Shown here: positions 33,470 to 45,011 of the stretch, piece by piece
How the letters are laid out: the number at the start of each line of letters is the position of its first letter
Position numbering within the stretch: the stretch's first letter is position 1
DNA from: Siccibacter turicensis LMG 23730
GTDB lineage: Bacteria; Pseudomonadota; Gammaproteobacteria; Enterobacterales; Enterobacteriaceae
NCBI RefSeq assembly: GCF_000463155.2
Contig: NZ_AWFZ01000048.1
Span: forward strand, 62,001-126,000
Length of the DNA stretch: 64,000 bases
Direction: 5' to 3'
The notes under the pieces: generated by a model
What the model was told of the DNA's origin: nothing
Seen by the model: only the letters and a program-made list of their open reading frames with translations
The model's database searches: none
Program-made: the position numbers and the translations under genes

Positions 33470-33497
33470 CAACGGGGGAGCTACGGCTCCCCCGTTG
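33470..33497. terminator. Bidirectional terminator between cysH and iap
   Basis: A perfect 12-bp stem (33470-33481 with 33486-33497) with loop TACG lies between the convergent cysH and iap. The plus-strand side is followed by TTATTTT, which includes the iap stop codon. It is strong for cysH and plausible for iap. Confidence 0.82.
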
Positions 33498-34625
33498 TTA
33501 TTTTCGGGCCGCCTGCTCCGGAGAGGGATGCACGGTGCCGATCGGAATCCTGTCACCCTTGAGCGGTGTGTCTTCCGGCTGCAATTCAGCGGTCGCCAGC
33601 CCGGTAATCAGCGGCAGCAGCACGTTCACCACGTCGCGGCTGCGCTTTTCAATGCGCCCAGGCAGAGCCTTATCCAGATGGGCGAGGCTGTCGAGCTTCG
33701 GATCGTGCCAGGCGTAGCCGTCCGGGAAGGCGCGGCTTTTGGTGACCTGCTGGTAGCCATCATGCTTGCCCAGCGACCAGTTCGTCGCTTCCACGCTCAG
33801 CACCGGTACGCCGTAGTCATCGAAGGCGTCTGCGTCATTACAGCAGCCGGTGCCTTTGGGGTAGGTCGGGTTCAAGCCGGGATTGATGGCGGCGCGGATC
33901 CCTTTTCGCGCGGCGATAGCCAGCGCGCGGTCGCGGGTCAGTTTCGTTACCGCCGCCGGGGTATTTTTCCCGCTGTTGAAGTAGAGCCGGTCGCCGACAA
34001 TCAGGTTATCCAGGTTAATGACCAGCAGGGTGTTAGCCCGCTCCTGGGCGCTCATCTTCTCGACGTAGTTGGTGGAGCCGAACCGCCCCTCCTCTTCACC
34101 GCTGGTGGCAATAAAGCGCAGCGTGTAGCCGGTCGGCACATCGCGCAGCCGTTCGGCCAGCTCCAGCATTACCCCGACCCCCGCCGCGTTATCGTCCACG
34201 CCCTGGTAGCTCAACCCGCCCAGGTTGTGGTTGGTGTCGCGATCGTTTTGCGGTGCGAAGGTGTCGAGATGCGCCATGACGATAATCTGGTACGGTGACG
34301 CCGCCTTTTTACCGGCGATCACCATATGGCCCTGCACATGCTGCCAGTCGACGCGGCGGGCGGCGTGGCGGTAGGGGTAGTGAATATCCAGGCGGCGGAT
34401 ATCGCTCTGATACCCAAGGCGCGTGAACTGCTGATTCACATAGTCGGCGGCGAGCATCTCGGCGGGTGAGCCGGTCATTCTGCCGGGAAAGACGGTAGCG
34501 ATGTATCGGGTATGTTGGGCGGCAATCGAGCCGGGTTTGTCGTTGGGCGTTTGGGCAACGGCAACCGGAGAGAGGCACACGCCAAGAGCTGCGTACATAA
34601 CAGCGCGGCGCAACGCGGAAAACAT
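33498..34625 (-). CDS. iap: Iap, alkaline phosphatase isozyme-conversion aminopeptidase
   Basis: Iap is an exported zinc aminopeptidase of the M28 family that in E. coli removes the N-terminal arginine of alkaline phosphatase. The 375-residue protein has a signal peptide (about 25 residues, cleavage near AVAQ). Metal ligands lie in IVMAHLDTF, QGVDDNAAGVGVMLELAERL and ATSGEEEGRFGS. An AAGGA lies seven bases before the ATG. It is about 30 residues longer than my recollection of E. coli Iap, mostly at the C-terminus. In E. coli a CRISPR-cas locus lies between cysH and iap; here the gap is 51 bp. Confidence 0.9.
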   Translation of the reverse strand: MFSALRRAVMYAALGVCLSPVAVAQTPNDKPGSIAAQHTRYIATVFPGRMTGSPAEMLAADYVNQQFTRLGYQSDIRRLDIHYPYRHAARRVDWQHVQGHMVIAGKKAASPYQIIVMAHLDTFAPQNDRDTNHNLGGLSYQGVDDNAAGVGVMLELAERLRDVPTGYTLRFIATSGEEEGRFGSTNYVEKMSAQERANTLLVINLDNLIVGDRLYFNSGKNTPAAVTKLTRDRALAIAARKGIRAAINPGLNPTYPKGTGCCNDADAFDDYGVPVLSVEATNWSLGKHDGYQQVTKSRAFPDGYAWHDPKLDSLAHLDKALPGRIEKRSRDVVNVLLPLITGLATAELQPEDTPLKGDRIPIGTVHPSPEQAARK

Positions 34626-35095
34626 AACTCATCCTTTGAATGGGGTCAGAACCGGGAATGGCTTCAAATTGTAAGTAATTCGAAAATTCATTGCCCGGAT
34701 TAATTACTGTCGTCCGACTATTTTGCGCCGCGTTAGCACTTTTTGCGATTAGCTTTTTCCGACGTTTATTCTTTTGTGGAACTACTCATTCCAATTGGTA
34801 ATTTCATTCGCTGTGCCACGGCCCCTATAGTCACCTCTGGCTCGGTAGGTAAACGCGCTGTGTGGTCGTGAAACGCTTCCCCTGTTCACCTCGCTAACAG
34901 GTCATCGCGCGCGATGACCAGACGTTTGCCATCACGCCGGGCCCCGGGAAGGCGGTGGCGTGACGTCGCCCGCCAGGTTTCCCCCTTATCACCAGACGGA
35001 GGGCTATCGGCCCTTCGCAGTGGACCCGGCCAGACGCCGGACCACGCTGATTGCAACGTTAATGCCTGGCGTGACCGGGCCGGAAAGGAAAGGAT
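34626..35095. promoter_or_regulatory. iap-cysD divergent control region
   Basis: This 470-bp gap separates divergent iap and cysD and should contain the CysB-dependent cysDNC promoter. One candidate is TTCATT (34803-34808), 17 bp, TATAGT (34826-34831), preceded by an AT-rich stretch at 34660-34800 suitable for CysB. The remaining 260 bp to cysD form a GC-rich leader with several short open frames but no ribosome site I would accept. Confidence 0.45.
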
Positions 35096-36004
35096 ATGGA
35101 TCAGAAACGACTCACCCATTTGCGACAGCTGGAGGCGGAAAGCATCCATATCATCCGTGAAGTGGCGGCCGAATTCGCGAATCCGGTGATGATGTACTCC
35201 ATCGGCAAAGATTCGTCGGTGATGCTGCACCTGGCGCGCAAGGCGTTCTATCCAGGCACGCTGCCGTTCCCGCTGCTGCACGTCGATACCGGCTGGAAAT
35301 TCCGCGAGATGTACGAGTTTCGCGACCGCACCGCGAAAGCCTATGGCTGTGAGCTGCTGGTGCATAAGAACCCGGAAGGGGTGGCGATGGGGATCAACCC
35401 GTTTGTCCACGGCAGCGCCAAGCACACCGATATCATGAAAACCGAAGGGCTGAAGCAGGCGCTGAACAAGTACGGCTTCGATGCGGCCTTCGGCGGCGCA
35501 CGCCGCGACGAGGAAAAATCCCGCGCCAAAGAGCGTATCTACTCCTTCCGCGACCGCTTCCACCGCTGGGACCCGAAAAACCAGCGTCCGGAGCTGTGGC
35601 ACAACTACAACGGCCAGATTAATAAAGGCGAAAGCATCCGCGTGTTCCCGCTCTCCAACTGGACCGAGCTGGATATCTGGCAGTACATCTATCTGGAAAA
35701 AATCGACATCGTTCCGCTTTACCTGGCGGCCGAGCGGCCGGTGCTGGAGCGTGACGGTATGCTGATGATGATTGACGACGACCGCATCGACCTCCAGCCG
35801 GGCGAAACCATTGAGCAGCGCATGGTGCGTTTCCGTACCCTCGGCTGCTGGCCGCTCACCGGCGCGGTGGAGTCATCCGCGCAGACGCTGCCGGAGATCA
35901 TCGAGGAGATGCTGGTCTCCACCACCAGCGAACGCCAGGGGCGCGTCATCGACCGCGACCAGTCAGGCTCTATGGAGCTGAAGAAACGCCAGGGTTATTT
36001 CTAA
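35096..36004 (+). CDS. cysD: CysD, sulfate adenylyltransferase subunit 2
   Basis: CysD is the catalytic subunit of ATP sulfurylase, forming adenylyl sulfate (APS) from sulfate and ATP. The 302-residue protein has the PP-loop variant [19 protein letters not shown] near residues 31-49 and the conserved [16 protein letters not shown]. CysN, encoded ten bp downstream, couples the reaction to GTP hydrolysis. The start at 35096 follows GGAAAGGA. It is the first gene of cysDNC, which is expected to be activated by CysB. Confidence 0.96.
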   Translation: MDQKRLTHLRQLEAESIHIIREVAAEFANPVMMYSIGKDSSVMLHLARKAFYPGTLPFPLLHVDTGWKFREMYEFRDRTAKAYGCELLVHKNPEGVAMGINPFVHGSAKHTDIMKTEGLKQALNKYGFDAAFGGARRDEEKSRAKERIYSFRDRFHRWDPKNQRPELWHNYNGQINKGESIRVFPLSNWTELDIWQYIYLEKIDIVPLYLAAERPVLERDGMLMMIDDDRIDLQPGETIEQRMVRFRTLGCWPLTGAVESSAQTLPEIIEEMLVSTTSERQGRVIDRDQSGSMELKKRQGYF

Positions 36005-36013
36005 GGAGCCGTC

Positions 36014-37453
36014 ATGAACACCACCATTGCACAACAAATCGCACAAGAGGGCGGCGTGGAAGCGTACCTTCACGCCCAGCAGCATAAAAGCCTGCTGCGC
36101 TTTCTGACCTGCGGCAGCGTGGATGACGGGAAAAGCACCCTGATTGGCCGACTGCTGCACGATACTCGTCAGATCTACGAAGACCAGCTCTCGTCCCTGC
36201 ACAACGACAGCAAGCGCCACGGCACCCAGGGTGAAAAACTGGATCTTGCGCTGCTGGTGGACGGCCTTCAGGCCGAGCGCGAGCAGGGCATCACCATTGA
36301 CGTGGCCTACCGTTACTTCTCCACCGAGAAGCGCAAATTTATCATCGCCGATACCCCAGGCCACGAGCAGTACACCCGCAACATGGCGACCGGCGCGTCC
36401 ACCTGCGATCTGGCAATCCTGCTGATTGACGCCCGCAAAGGCGTGCTGGATCAGACCCGCCGCCACAGCTTTATCTCCACGCTGCTCGGCATTCGTCATC
36501 TGGTGGTGGCAGTGAACAAGATGGACCTGGTGGGGTATCGCCAGGATACCTTCGAACAGATTAAACAGGACTACCTCGACTTTGCCGCGCAGCTGCCGGG
36601 CGATCTCGATATCCGCTTTGTGCCGCTGTCGGCGCTGGAGGGGGACAACGTCGCCACCAGCAGCACCACCATGCCGTGGTACAGCGGCCCGACGCTGCTC
36701 GACGTGCTGGAGAGCGTGGACATCACCCGCCCGGTAGAGGCGCAGCCGCTGCGCTTCCCGGTGCAGTACGTCAACCGCCCCAATCTGGATTTCCGCGGCT
36801 ATGCGGGCACGCTGGCCTCCGGGCACATCACCGCCGGCCAGCGCGTAAAAGTGCTGCCGTCGGGCGTGGAGTCAACCGTGGCGCGCATCGTGACCTTCGA
36901 TGGCGATCTGCCGGAAGCCTTTGCTGGCGAAGCCATTACCCTGGTGCTGAACGATGAGATCGACATCAGCCGGGGGGACACTATCGTGGATGCCGCCGAT
37001 GACGTCGCTCCGGCCCAAAGCGCACGCGTGGACGTGGTGTGGATGGCGGAGCAGCCGCTGAGCGCCGGGCAGAGCTACGACATTAAAATCGCCGGGAAGA
37101 AGACCCGGGCGCGGGTTGACGCCGTACATCACCAGGTGGACATCAACAACCTGACGCGTCATGCGGTGGAGCACCTGCCCCTCAACGGCATTGGTGAAGT
37201 GGAGCTGACCTTTGACGAGCCGCTGAACATCGACCGCTACCAGCAGAATCCGGTGACCGGCGGGCTTATTTTTATCGATCGCCTGAGCAACGTTACCGTG
37301 GGGGCGGGCATGGTTTCTGCACCGCTGACCGCCGCACAGCACGCTACGCCGTTGGACTACAGCGCCTTTGAGCTTGAGCTGAACGCCCTGATTCGCCGCC
37401 ACTTCCCGCACTGGGAAGCACGCGATCTGCGTACGCTGACGGGTGGAAAATAA
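36014..37453 (+). CDS. cysN: CysN, sulfate adenylyltransferase subunit 1 (GTPase)
   Basis: CysN is the regulatory GTPase of ATP sulfurylase. The 479-residue protein is an elongation-factor-like G protein: the P-loop [10 protein letters not shown] (residues 33-42), switch [17 protein letters not shown], and the specificity motif NKMDL are all present, followed by two beta-barrel domains. It lies between cysD and cysC; its stop overlaps the cysC start by one base (TAATG). No fused APS kinase domain is present, so this is the CysN, not the NodQ, type. Confidence 0.96.
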   Translation: MNTTIAQQIAQEGGVEAYLHAQQHKSLLRFLTCGSVDDGKSTLIGRLLHDTRQIYEDQLSSLHNDSKRHGTQGEKLDLALLVDGLQAEREQGITIDVAYRYFSTEKRKFIIADTPGHEQYTRNMATGASTCDLAILLIDARKGVLDQTRRHSFISTLLGIRHLVVAVNKMDLVGYRQDTFEQIKQDYLDFAAQLPGDLDIRFVPLSALEGDNVATSSTTMPWYSGPTLLDVLESVDITRPVEAQPLRFPVQYVNRPNLDFRGYAGTLASGHITAGQRVKVLPSGVESTVARIVTFDGDLPEAFAGEAITLVLNDEIDISRGDTIVDAADDVAPAQSARVDVVWMAEQPLSAGQSYDIKIAGKKTRARVDAVHHQVDINNLTRHAVEHLPLNGIGEVELTFDEPLNIDRYQQNPVTGGLIFIDRLSNVTVGAGMVSAPLTAAQHATPLDYSAFELELNALIRRHFPHWEARDLRTLTGGK

Positions 37454-38058
37454 TGGCCGCGCACGATGAAAACGTGGTCTGGCATCCGCATCCGGTGACC
37501 CCGGCGCAGCGCGAACAGCTCCACGGCCATAAGGGCGTGGTGGTGTGGTTTACCGGGCTCTCTGGCTCCGGCAAATCCACTGTGGCCGGCGCGCTGGAAG
37601 AGGCGCTACATAAGCTTGGCATCAGCACCTATCTGCTGGACGGCGATAACGTGCGTCACGGCCTGTGCAGCGATCTCGGCTTCAGCGAGGCGGATCGCAA
37701 AGAGAACATCCGCCGCGTCGGCGAAGTGGCGAACCTGATGGTGGACGCCGGGCTGGTGGTGCTCACCGCGTTTATCTCCCCCCACCGCGCCGAGCGGCAG
37801 ATGGTGCGCGAGCGGGTAGGGGAGGGGCGTTTTATCGAGGCGTTCGTCGACACCCCGCTTGCGGTGTGCGAAGCGCGCGATCCGAAGGGACTGTACAAAA
37901 AAGCGCGTGCCGGTGAGCTGCGTAACTTTACCGGTATCGATGCGGTGTATGAGCCGCCGACGCACCCGGATGTCCATCTCGACGGCGAACAATTAGTAAC
38001 AAAATTGGTGGCGCAAATGTTAGACCTGCTGCGGCAGGGCTATATCATCAACTCCTGA
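37453..38058 (+). CDS. cysC: CysC, APS kinase
   Basis: CysC phosphorylates APS to PAPS, the substrate of CysH. The 201-residue protein has the P-loop GLSGSGKST (residues 35-43), [10 protein letters not shown] for substrate binding, and the lid region [13 protein letters not shown]. The serine in the FISP segment, phosphorylated in the catalytic cycle in E. coli, is kept. It is the last gene of cysDNC and is followed by the hairpin at 38065-38087. Confidence 0.96.
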   Translation: MAAHDENVVWHPHPVTPAQREQLHGHKGVVVWFTGLSGSGKSTVAGALEEALHKLGISTYLLDGDNVRHGLCSDLGFSEADRKENIRRVGEVANLMVDAGLVVLTAFISPHRAERQMVRERVGEGRFIEAFVDTPLAVCEARDPKGLYKKARAGELRNFTGIDAVYEPPTHPDVHLDGEQLVTKLVAQMLDLLRQGYIINS

Positions 38059-38064
38059 GGCACA

Positions 38065-38087
38065 GTCGGGATGCCTTTTATCCCGAC
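38065..38087 (+). terminator. Hairpin after cysC
   Basis: A perfect 8-bp inverted repeat (38065-38072 with 38080-38087) with loop GCCTTTT lies six bases after the cysC stop. No T run follows, so it may stabilise the 3' end rather than terminate. Confidence 0.4.
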
Positions 38088-38109
38088 CGGCCAGGCTACA
38101 GGATTGAGT

Positions 38110-38439
38110 ATGCGCGACAGCACCAATATGATTTATTCACAGGCTGAATCACCTGATAAGCGTGACATCGAGGAGACAACCTGGTCAGTGCCTGGCGCTA
38201 TCCTCGGGTTGCTCTCCTGGCTGCTGGCGCTCGGTATCCCTTTCCTCCTCTACGGCTCCAACACGCTGTTCTTTCTGCTCTACACCTGGCCCTTCTTTCT
38301 TGCGCTGCTGCCCGTTGCGGTTGTGGTCGGCGTCGCGCTGCATTCGTTGCTCAATGGACGGTTGATGCTGAGCGCGATGGCGACCATTGCCAGCGTCGCG
38401 CTGCTGTTCGGTGCGCTGTTCCTCTGGCTGATGGGCTAG
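38110..38439 (+). CDS. ygbE: YgbE, DUF3561 inner-membrane protein
   Basis: This 109-residue protein is the counterpart of E. coli YgbE (107 residues) and has no known function. It has a short polar N-terminus and three hydrophobic segments (about 33-50, 54-78 and 86-108), suggesting an inner-membrane protein. Conserved parts are ETTWSVPGAILG, YGSNTLFFLLYTWPFFLAL and GALFLWLMG. I used the ATG at 38110, which matches the family start; the frame is open to 38071 but overlaps the cysC hairpin. It sits between cysC and ftsB as in E. coli. Confidence 0.88.
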   Translation: MRDSTNMIYSQAESPDKRDIEETTWSVPGAILGLLSWLLALGIPFLLYGSNTLFFLLYTWPFFLALLPVAVVVGVALHSLLNGRLMLSAMATIASVALLFGALFLWLMG

Positions 38440-38629
38440 CCCGCGACATGCTTCAAACGGTAACAGAGCTTATACAGGTATGTAGCGCTTCGTAACGACG
38501 ACAGCGCCCGGAATAATGTGCTACATTCTGCCGCATTCAGGTGACCCCCGGGTGCACGCCGTACAGGGTGACGAGGGTGGAGTGTTGCGGCAAGTTATGG
38601 GATGATATTGCCGTTTTTCAGGGGGCAGA

Positions 38630-38941
38630 ATGGGCAAACTAACGCTGCTATTGCTGGCTTTACTGGTCTGGCTACAGTATTCGCTGTGGTTTGGCAAAAA
38701 CGGCATACACGATTTCAGCCGCGTCAGTGAAGATGTGGCAGCACAGCAGGCGACAAACGCCAAACTCAAAGCGCGTAACGATCAACTCTTCGCTGAAATT
38801 GACGACCTCAATGGCGGCCAGGAAGCGATTGAGGAGCGCGCACGCAATGAATTGAGCATGACCAAGCCAGGGGAAACCTTCTACCGCCTGGTACCGGAAG
38901 CGTCTAAGCGCAACTGGGGGTCAGGACAAAACAATCCTTAA
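38630..38941 (+). CDS. ftsB: FtsB, cell-division protein
   Basis: FtsB is a small bitopic membrane protein of the divisome that forms the FtsQLB complex and helps trigger septal peptidoglycan synthesis. The 103-residue protein has a short cytoplasmic tip, one transmembrane helix at about 3-21, and a periplasmic leucine-zipper coiled coil (about 29-70: [20 protein letters not shown]). The C-terminal part [20 protein letters not shown] binds FtsQ in E. coli. It begins the tightly packed ftsB-ispD-ispF-truD-surE-pcm group. Confidence 0.95.
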   Translation: MGKLTLLLLALLVWLQYSLWFGKNGIHDFSRVSEDVAAQQATNAKLKARNDQLFAEIDDLNGGQEAIEERARNELSMTKPGETFYRLVPEASKRNWGSGQNNP

Positions 38942-38962
38942 CCGGACTCAGGTTACTACTAC

Positions 38963-39670
38963 ATGGTCGTCTCACCAGATGTCGTTGCCGTTGTGCCGGC
39001 TGCCGGCATTGGCAGCCGGATGCAAGCGGAACACCCCAAGCAGTACCTCACTATCGGCGATAAAACCCTCCTCGAACACGCGGTGGCAGGGCTGCTTCGC
39101 CATCCCCGTATCAACAGAGTGATTATCGCCATCAGCGCCCACGACGCGTGGTTTCACCGGCTGCCGCTGGCGAACGACGCGCGTATTTCGGTGGTGCAGG
39201 GCGGCGGTGAACGCGCCGACTCGGTACTGGCCGGGCTGCGCCAGGCGGGCGACGCCCCCTGGGTGCTGGTGCATGACGCCGCGCGCCCCTGTCTGCATCC
39301 CGACTGCCTTGAGCGGCTGCTGGCGCTTACCTCACGCAGCGCGGTCGGCGGCATCCTCGCCGCACCGGTGCGCGATACCATGAAGCGCGGCGAGCCGGGG
39401 CAACCCACAATCGCCCACACCGTGGATCGCGTCGATCTGTGGCATGCGCTGACGCCGCAGCTGTTTCCGCGCGACCTGCTCGAACACTGCCTGGCACGCG
39501 CCCTGAATGAAGGGGCCACCATCACTGACGAAGCGTCGGCGCTGGAGTACTGCGGCTATCACCCTGAACTTATTCCCGGTCGCGCAGATAATATAAAAGT
39601 GACCCGTCCGGAAGACCTGGCGCTTGCGGAATTTTACCTTACCCGGTTAACCCTCCAGGAGAATGCATAA
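38963..39670 (+). CDS. ispD: IspD, MEP cytidylyltransferase
   Basis: IspD joins CTP and 2-C-methyl-D-erythritol 4-phosphate to form CDP-ME in the non-mevalonate isoprenoid pathway. The 235-residue protein has the nucleotide-binding [20 protein letters not shown] at the N-terminus, [10 protein letters not shown] in the middle, and the C-terminal signature [15 protein letters not shown]. The start is 21 bp after ftsB, and the stop overlaps the ispF start by one base, the typical enterobacterial ispDF arrangement. Confidence 0.96.
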   Translation: MVVSPDVVAVVPAAGIGSRMQAEHPKQYLTIGDKTLLEHAVAGLLRHPRINRVIIAISAHDAWFHRLPLANDARISVVQGGGERADSVLAGLRQAGDAPWVLVHDAARPCLHPDCLERLLALTSRSAVGGILAAPVRDTMKRGEPGQPTIAHTVDRVDLWHALTPQLFPRDLLEHCLARALNEGATITDEASALEYCGYHPELIPGRADNIKVTRPEDLALAEFYLTRLTLQENA

Positions 39671-40149
39671 TGCGTATTGGACATGGTTTCGACGTACACG
39701 CCTTTGGCGGCGAAGGCCCGATCGTTATCGGCGGTGTCCGTATCCCGTATGAGCAGGGATTGCTGGCCCATTCAGACGGCGACGTCGCGCTGCACGCCCT
39801 GACCGATGCCCTGCTCGGCGCCGCGGCGCTGGGGGATATCGGCAAGCTGTTCCCGGATACCGACCCGGCGTTTAAAGGCGCTGACAGCCGCGAGCTGCTG
39901 CGCGAAGCCTGGCGCCGTATTCAGGCGAAGGGCTACGCGCTCGGCAACGTGGATGTCACCATCATTGCTCAGGCACCGAAGATGCTGCCGCACATTCCGC
40001 AGATGCGCGTGTTTATCGCCGAAGATCTGGGCTGCCATATGGATGACGTTAACGTCAAAGCCACGACTACGGAAAAACTTGGATTCGTCGGCCGCGGCGA
40101 AGGCATCGCCTGTGAAGCGGTGGCGCTACTGGTGAAGGCCGGCCAATGA
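39670..40149 (+). CDS. ispF: IspF, MECDP synthase
   Basis: IspF cyclises CDP-ME 2-phosphate to 2-C-methyl-D-erythritol 2,4-cyclodiphosphate. The 159-residue protein has the zinc ligands Asp-8 and His-10 (GHGFDVHAF) and a third histidine in [16 protein letters not shown]. The C-terminal [19 protein letters not shown] is the family signature. It forms a homotrimer with active sites between subunits. It overlaps ispD by one base and truD by four (ATGA). Confidence 0.96.
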   Translation: MRIGHGFDVHAFGGEGPIVIGGVRIPYEQGLLAHSDGDVALHALTDALLGAAALGDIGKLFPDTDPAFKGADSRELLREAWRRIQAKGYALGNVDVTIIAQAPKMLPHIPQMRVFIAEDLGCHMDDVNVKATTTEKLGFVGRGEGIACEAVALLVKAGQ

Positions 40150-41175
40150 TTGACGTATATAACCTGACCTGGCTGCACGGCAAGCCGCAGGGCAGCGGCG
40201 TACTGAAAGCCAACCCGGAAGATTTTGTGGTCCAGGAAGATCTGGGGTTCGCGCCCGATGGCGAAGGCGAACAGCTGCTGGTGCGCATTCGTAAAGAGGG
40301 CTGCAACACGCGCTTTGTCGCCGATGCGCTGGCGAAATTCCTGCGCGTGCACGCCAAAGAGGTGAGCTTTGCCGGGCAAAAAGATAAGCATGCGGTAACC
40401 GAGCAGTGGTTCTGCGTGCGCCTGCCGGGCAAAGCGATGCCGGACCTGTCGACGTTTACCCTCGAAGGCTGTCAGGTGCTGGAGTACGCGCGCCACAAGC
40501 GCAAGCTGCGGCTTGGTGCGCTGCGCGGCAACGCCTTCCGGCTGGTGCTGCGGCAGGTCACCCACCGTGACGAGATGCAGACGCGCCTTGAGCAGATCGC
40601 GGCCCGCGGCGTGCCGAACTACTTTGGTCCCCAGCGTTTTGGCATCGGCGGCAGCAACCTGCAGGGCGCGCTGCGCTGGGCACAAAACCCAGGTCCGGTG
40701 CGCGATCGCAATAAACGCAGCTTCTGGCTCTCGGCAGCCCGCAGCGCGCTTTTTAACCAGATTGTCAGCGAGCGTCTGAACAAAACAGACTTTAATCAAG
40801 TTGTTGACGGCGATGCGCTACAATTAGCCGGGCGCGGAAGCTGGTTCGTCGCTACCCCTGAAGAGCTGCCGGAACTGCAGCAGCGCGTGGACAGCCAGGC
40901 GCTGATGATCACCGCTGCGCTGCCCGGCGCAGGCGACTGGGGAACCCAACGCGATGCGCTGGCTTTCGAGAAACAAACCCTTGCTGAGCAAGGGGATTTA
41001 CAACTTTTGCTGGAGCGTGAGAAAGTAGAGGCCGCGCGCCGCGCGATGCTGCTCTATCCTCATGAGCTTTGCTGGGACTGGTGGGACGACGTCACCGTCG
41101 AGCTGCGTTTCTGGCTGCCTGCCGGAAGCTTCGCCACCAGTGTGGTACGGGAACTGATGAACACGTCAGGTGACT

Positions 41176-41195
<20 letters not shown>
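40146..41195 (+). CDS. truD: TruD, tRNA pseudouridine(13) synthase
   Basis: TruD converts U13 in the D-loop region of tRNA-Glu to pseudouridine. The 349-residue protein is a circularly permuted synthase; the catalytic Asp-80 lies in [15 protein letters not shown], and [14 protein letters not shown] precedes the TRUD insertion domain. It overlaps ispF at the start. surE begins 20 bp before its stop, so translation of the two genes overlaps. Confidence 0.95.
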
Positions 41196-42557
<1,362 letters not shown>

Positions 42558-42675
42558 ACCAGGAGTTTTTCCGGTTGCCTGTGTCTGAGTTATGCGTAAA
42601 GTGAGCGCATTACGTCAGAACACATGATGCCGCGGTGTTATCACGTCACGGGTAGTTATTTTTTTCGGGGGATTA

Positions 42676-43803
42676 ATGAGCACGGGAAGCCCACTTTTCA
42701 CAGCACGCCGGGCAGTAACACTGTCGCTTATCGCGCTGGCAGTCGCAGGCTGCAGCAATAATAACACGTCGCAAGCCCCTATCAGTTCGGTCGATGGCAA
42801 TAGCGGAACGGAAAGTTCTGGCGGGATGCTGGTCACCCAGCCGCCAAAAATGAGTGCGCCTGCACCAGCGCCACAGATGTCATCGACGCCGCCGATGCAG
42901 TCGGCCCCGGTCGTGCAATCTGCACCGCCGCAGAGCCTTTCACAACCTGTACAAACCGAAAATGGGCGTATAGTTTACAATCGTCAATATGGGAATATTC
43001 CTAAAGGTAGTTATGCTGGCGGCAACACCTATACGGTAAAACGCGGCGATACGCTGTTCTACATCGCCTGGATTACCGGGAACGATTTCCGTGATTTGGC
43101 CCAGCGAAATGGCGTTGCAGCCCCGTATAGCCTGAATGTCGGGCAAACGCTTGAAATTGGTAATGCTTCCGGCCGACCGATTACGCCGGGCAATACCGTC
43201 TCGGCGGCGGATGCCAGCGCCCAGGGTCTGACGACCAAACCCGCGCAAAATTCAAACAGGGTGGTTGCGTCGCAACCGACAATTACGTATTCTGAAAATT
43301 CAGGTGAACAGAGTGCTAACAAGATGTTGCCGGGTAATAAGCCCGCCGGGACGGTTGTCACAGCGCCCGTCACGGCTCCGGTAGTCAGCACATCCGAACC
43401 CGTTGCCAGCAGTCAAACTGCCAGTGCGCCCGTATCAGCATGGCGCTGGCCGACTGAAGGCAAAGTTATCGAGAACTTCTCTTCCTCCGAGGGTGGGAAC
43501 AGAGGTATCGATATCGCAGGCTCTAAAGGACAGAGCATCACCGCGACAGCAGATGGTCGGGTGGTTTACGCTGGAAATGCGCTGCGCGGTTACGGTAATC
43601 TTATCATCATAAAACATAACGATGATTACCTGAGTGCCTACGCCCATAACGACACAATGCTGGTCCGGGAACAACAAGAGATCAAGGCGGGGCAGAAGAT
43701 AGCTACCATGGGTAGCACCGGAACCAGTTCTACACGCTTACATTTTGAAATTCGTTACAAGGGGAAATCCGTAAACCCGCTGCAATTTTTACCGCAGCGA
43801 TAA
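42676..43803 (+). CDS. nlpD: NlpD, LytM-domain lipoprotein activating AmiC
   Basis: NlpD is an outer-membrane lipoprotein that activates the amidase AmiC during daughter-cell separation. The 375-residue precursor has a lipobox ending at Cys-26 (LAVAGCS). A low-complexity Pro/Ser/Gln linker follows, then a LysM domain at about 119-165 ([19 protein letters not shown]) and a C-terminal M23 (LytM) domain from about 255. The M23 domain lacks the usual zinc ligands, as in other NlpD proteins, so it is regulatory. The main rpoS promoter lies inside this gene (43265-43293). Confidence 0.95.
   Translation: MSTGSPLFTARRAVTLSLIALAVAGCSNNNTSQAPISSVDGNSGTESSGGMLVTQPPKMSAPAPAPQMSSTPPMQSAPVVQSAPPQSLSQPVQTENGRIVYNRQYGNIPKGSYAGGNTYTVKRGDTLFYIAWITGNDFRDLAQRNGVAAPYSLNVGQTLEIGNASGRPITPGNTVSAADASAQGLTTKPAQNSNRVVASQPTITYSENSGEQSANKMLPGNKPAGTVVTAPVTAPVVSTSEPVASSQTASAPVSAWRWPTEGKVIENFSSSEGGNRGIDIAGSKGQSITATADGRVVYAGNALRGYGNLIIIKHNDDYLSAYAHNDTMLVREQQEIKAGQKIATMGSTGTSSTRLHFEIRYKGKSVNPLQFLPQR
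43265..43293 (+). promoter_or_regulatory. Main rpoS promoter inside nlpD
   Basis: TTGCGT (43265-43270), 17 bp, TATTCT (43288-43293) matches the position and sequence I recall for the E. coli rpoS promoter within nlpD. Transcription would start near 43300, giving an rpoS leader of about 624 nt, roughly 57 nt longer than the 567 nt reported for E. coli. Confidence 0.7.
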
Positions 43804-43923
43804 ATCGGCAAAGTGCCAGGTCGTTCACCTCCACTGATGGCATTGCATGGGCAACCACGCAGGCAGGATGTATGAGAGTTTGACGGGCGTTTTGTCCAGG
43901 GATCACGGGTAGGAGCCATCTTT
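43754..43923 (+). promoter_or_regulatory. rpoS mRNA leader: sRNA-responsive inhibitory element
   Basis: The upstream arm near 43754-43780, which in E. coli pairs with the rpoS ribosome-binding region and is opened by DsrA, RprA and ArcZ, is conserved. The downstream arm with the GGATCACGGGTAGGAGCC ribosome-binding site (about 43900-43917) is also conserved. The sequence between nlpD and rpoS is 120 bp here and about 60 bp in E. coli, so the loop between the arms is longer. Confidence 0.6.
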
Positions 43924-44916
43924 ATGAGTCAGAATACGCTGAAAGTTCATGATCTAAATGAAGACGCGGAATTTGATGAGAACGGAGTAGAGGTTTTCGA
44001 CGAGAAAGCCTTAGTAGAAGAGGAACCCAGTGATAACGATGTTGCTGAAGAAGAGCTGTTATCGCAGGGAGCCACCCAGCGTGTGCTTGATGCCACTCAG
44101 CTGTACCTTGGCGAGATCGGTTATTCCCCGCTGCTGACTGCCGAAGAAGAAGTCTATTTTGCACGCCGCGCACTGCGTGGTGATGTCGCTTCCCGCCGCC
44201 GCATGATCGAAAGTAACCTGCGTCTGGTGGTGAAGATTGCACGTCGTTACAGCAATCGTGGTCTGGCACTGCTGGATCTGATTGAAGAAGGTAACCTCGG
44301 CCTGATTCGCGCCGTTGAGAAATTTGACCCGGAGCGCGGGTTCCGCTTCTCAACTTACGCAACATGGTGGATCCGTCAGACTATCGAACGGGCAATCATG
44401 AATCAGACCCGTACCATTCGCCTGCCGATTCACATCGTCAAAGAGCTGAATGTGTACCTTCGTACTGCACGTGAGCTCTCCCACAAGCTTGACCATGAGC
44501 CAAGCGCGGAAGAGATCGCAGAGCAGCTCGATAAACCGGTTGATGATGTCAGCCGTATGCTGCGCCTCAACGAGCGTATCACCTCGGTAGACACCCCACT
44601 GGGCGGTGACTCTGAGAAAGCGCTGCTGGACATTCTGGCCGATGAGAAAGACAACGGTCCGGAAGACACCACGCAAGACGATGATATGAAACAGAGCATC
44701 GTCAAATGGCTGTTCGAACTGAACGCCAAACAGCGTGAAGTGCTGGCACGTCGCTTTGGTCTGCTCGGTTATGAAGCCGCAACCTTGGAAGATGTGGGCC
44801 GCGAAATCGGTCTGACGCGTGAACGCGTTCGTCAAATCCAGGTTGAAGGTCTGCGCCGCCTGCGTGAAATCCTGCAGGCGCAGGGTCTGAATATCGAAGC
44901 ACTGTTCCGCGAATAA
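43924..44916 (+). CDS. rpoS: RpoS, stationary-phase sigma factor
   Basis: RpoS (sigma-38) directs RNA polymerase to general stress and stationary-phase genes. The 330-residue protein is almost identical to E. coli RpoS. Region 1.2 is near [17 protein letters not shown]. Region 2 includes [20 protein letters not shown] (residue 2.2 contacts core) and [17 protein letters not shown] (the -10 recognition helix). Region 3 follows, and region 4.2 ends in [20 protein letters not shown]. The gene is intact, which is worth stating because rpoS is often mutated in laboratory strains. A perfect terminator follows. Confidence 0.97.
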   Translation: MSQNTLKVHDLNEDAEFDENGVEVFDEKALVEEEPSDNDVAEEELLSQGATQRVLDATQLYLGEIGYSPLLTAEEEVYFARRALRGDVASRRRMIESNLRLVVKIARRYSNRGLALLDLIEEGNLGLIRAVEKFDPERGFRFSTYATWWIRQTIERAIMNQTRTIRLPIHIVKELNVYLRTARELSHKLDHEPSAEEIAEQLDKPVDDVSRMLRLNERITSVDTPLGGDSEKALLDILADEKDNGPEDTTQDDDMKQSIVKWLFELNAKQREVLARRFGLLGYEAATLEDVGREIGLTRERVRQIQVEGLRRLREILQAQGLNIEALFRE

Positions 44917-44930
44917 TACGACGTTGTATC

Positions 44931-44962
44931 AAAAAAGGCCGGTCATATGACCGGCCTTTTTT
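44931..44962. terminator. Bidirectional terminator between rpoS and osmC
   Basis: A perfectly self-complementary 28-base core with A run before and T run after (44931-44962) lies between convergent rpoS and osmC. It can act on both transcripts. Confidence 0.92.
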
Positions 44963-45011
44963 ATGTGCTTTTTTACTCAATTTCCCGACGCCGGAGCGCC
45001 AGGAGAGAGCA

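Noticed and set aside
33447-35095. A CRISPR array around iap, expected from E. coli synteny
   Set aside because: The cysH-iap gap is 51 bp, and the iap-cysD gap contains no direct repeats.
34914-35189. Open frames in the cysD leader and 5' end
   Set aside because: They overlap the cysD start in other frames, lack ribosome sites and show no recognisable sequence.
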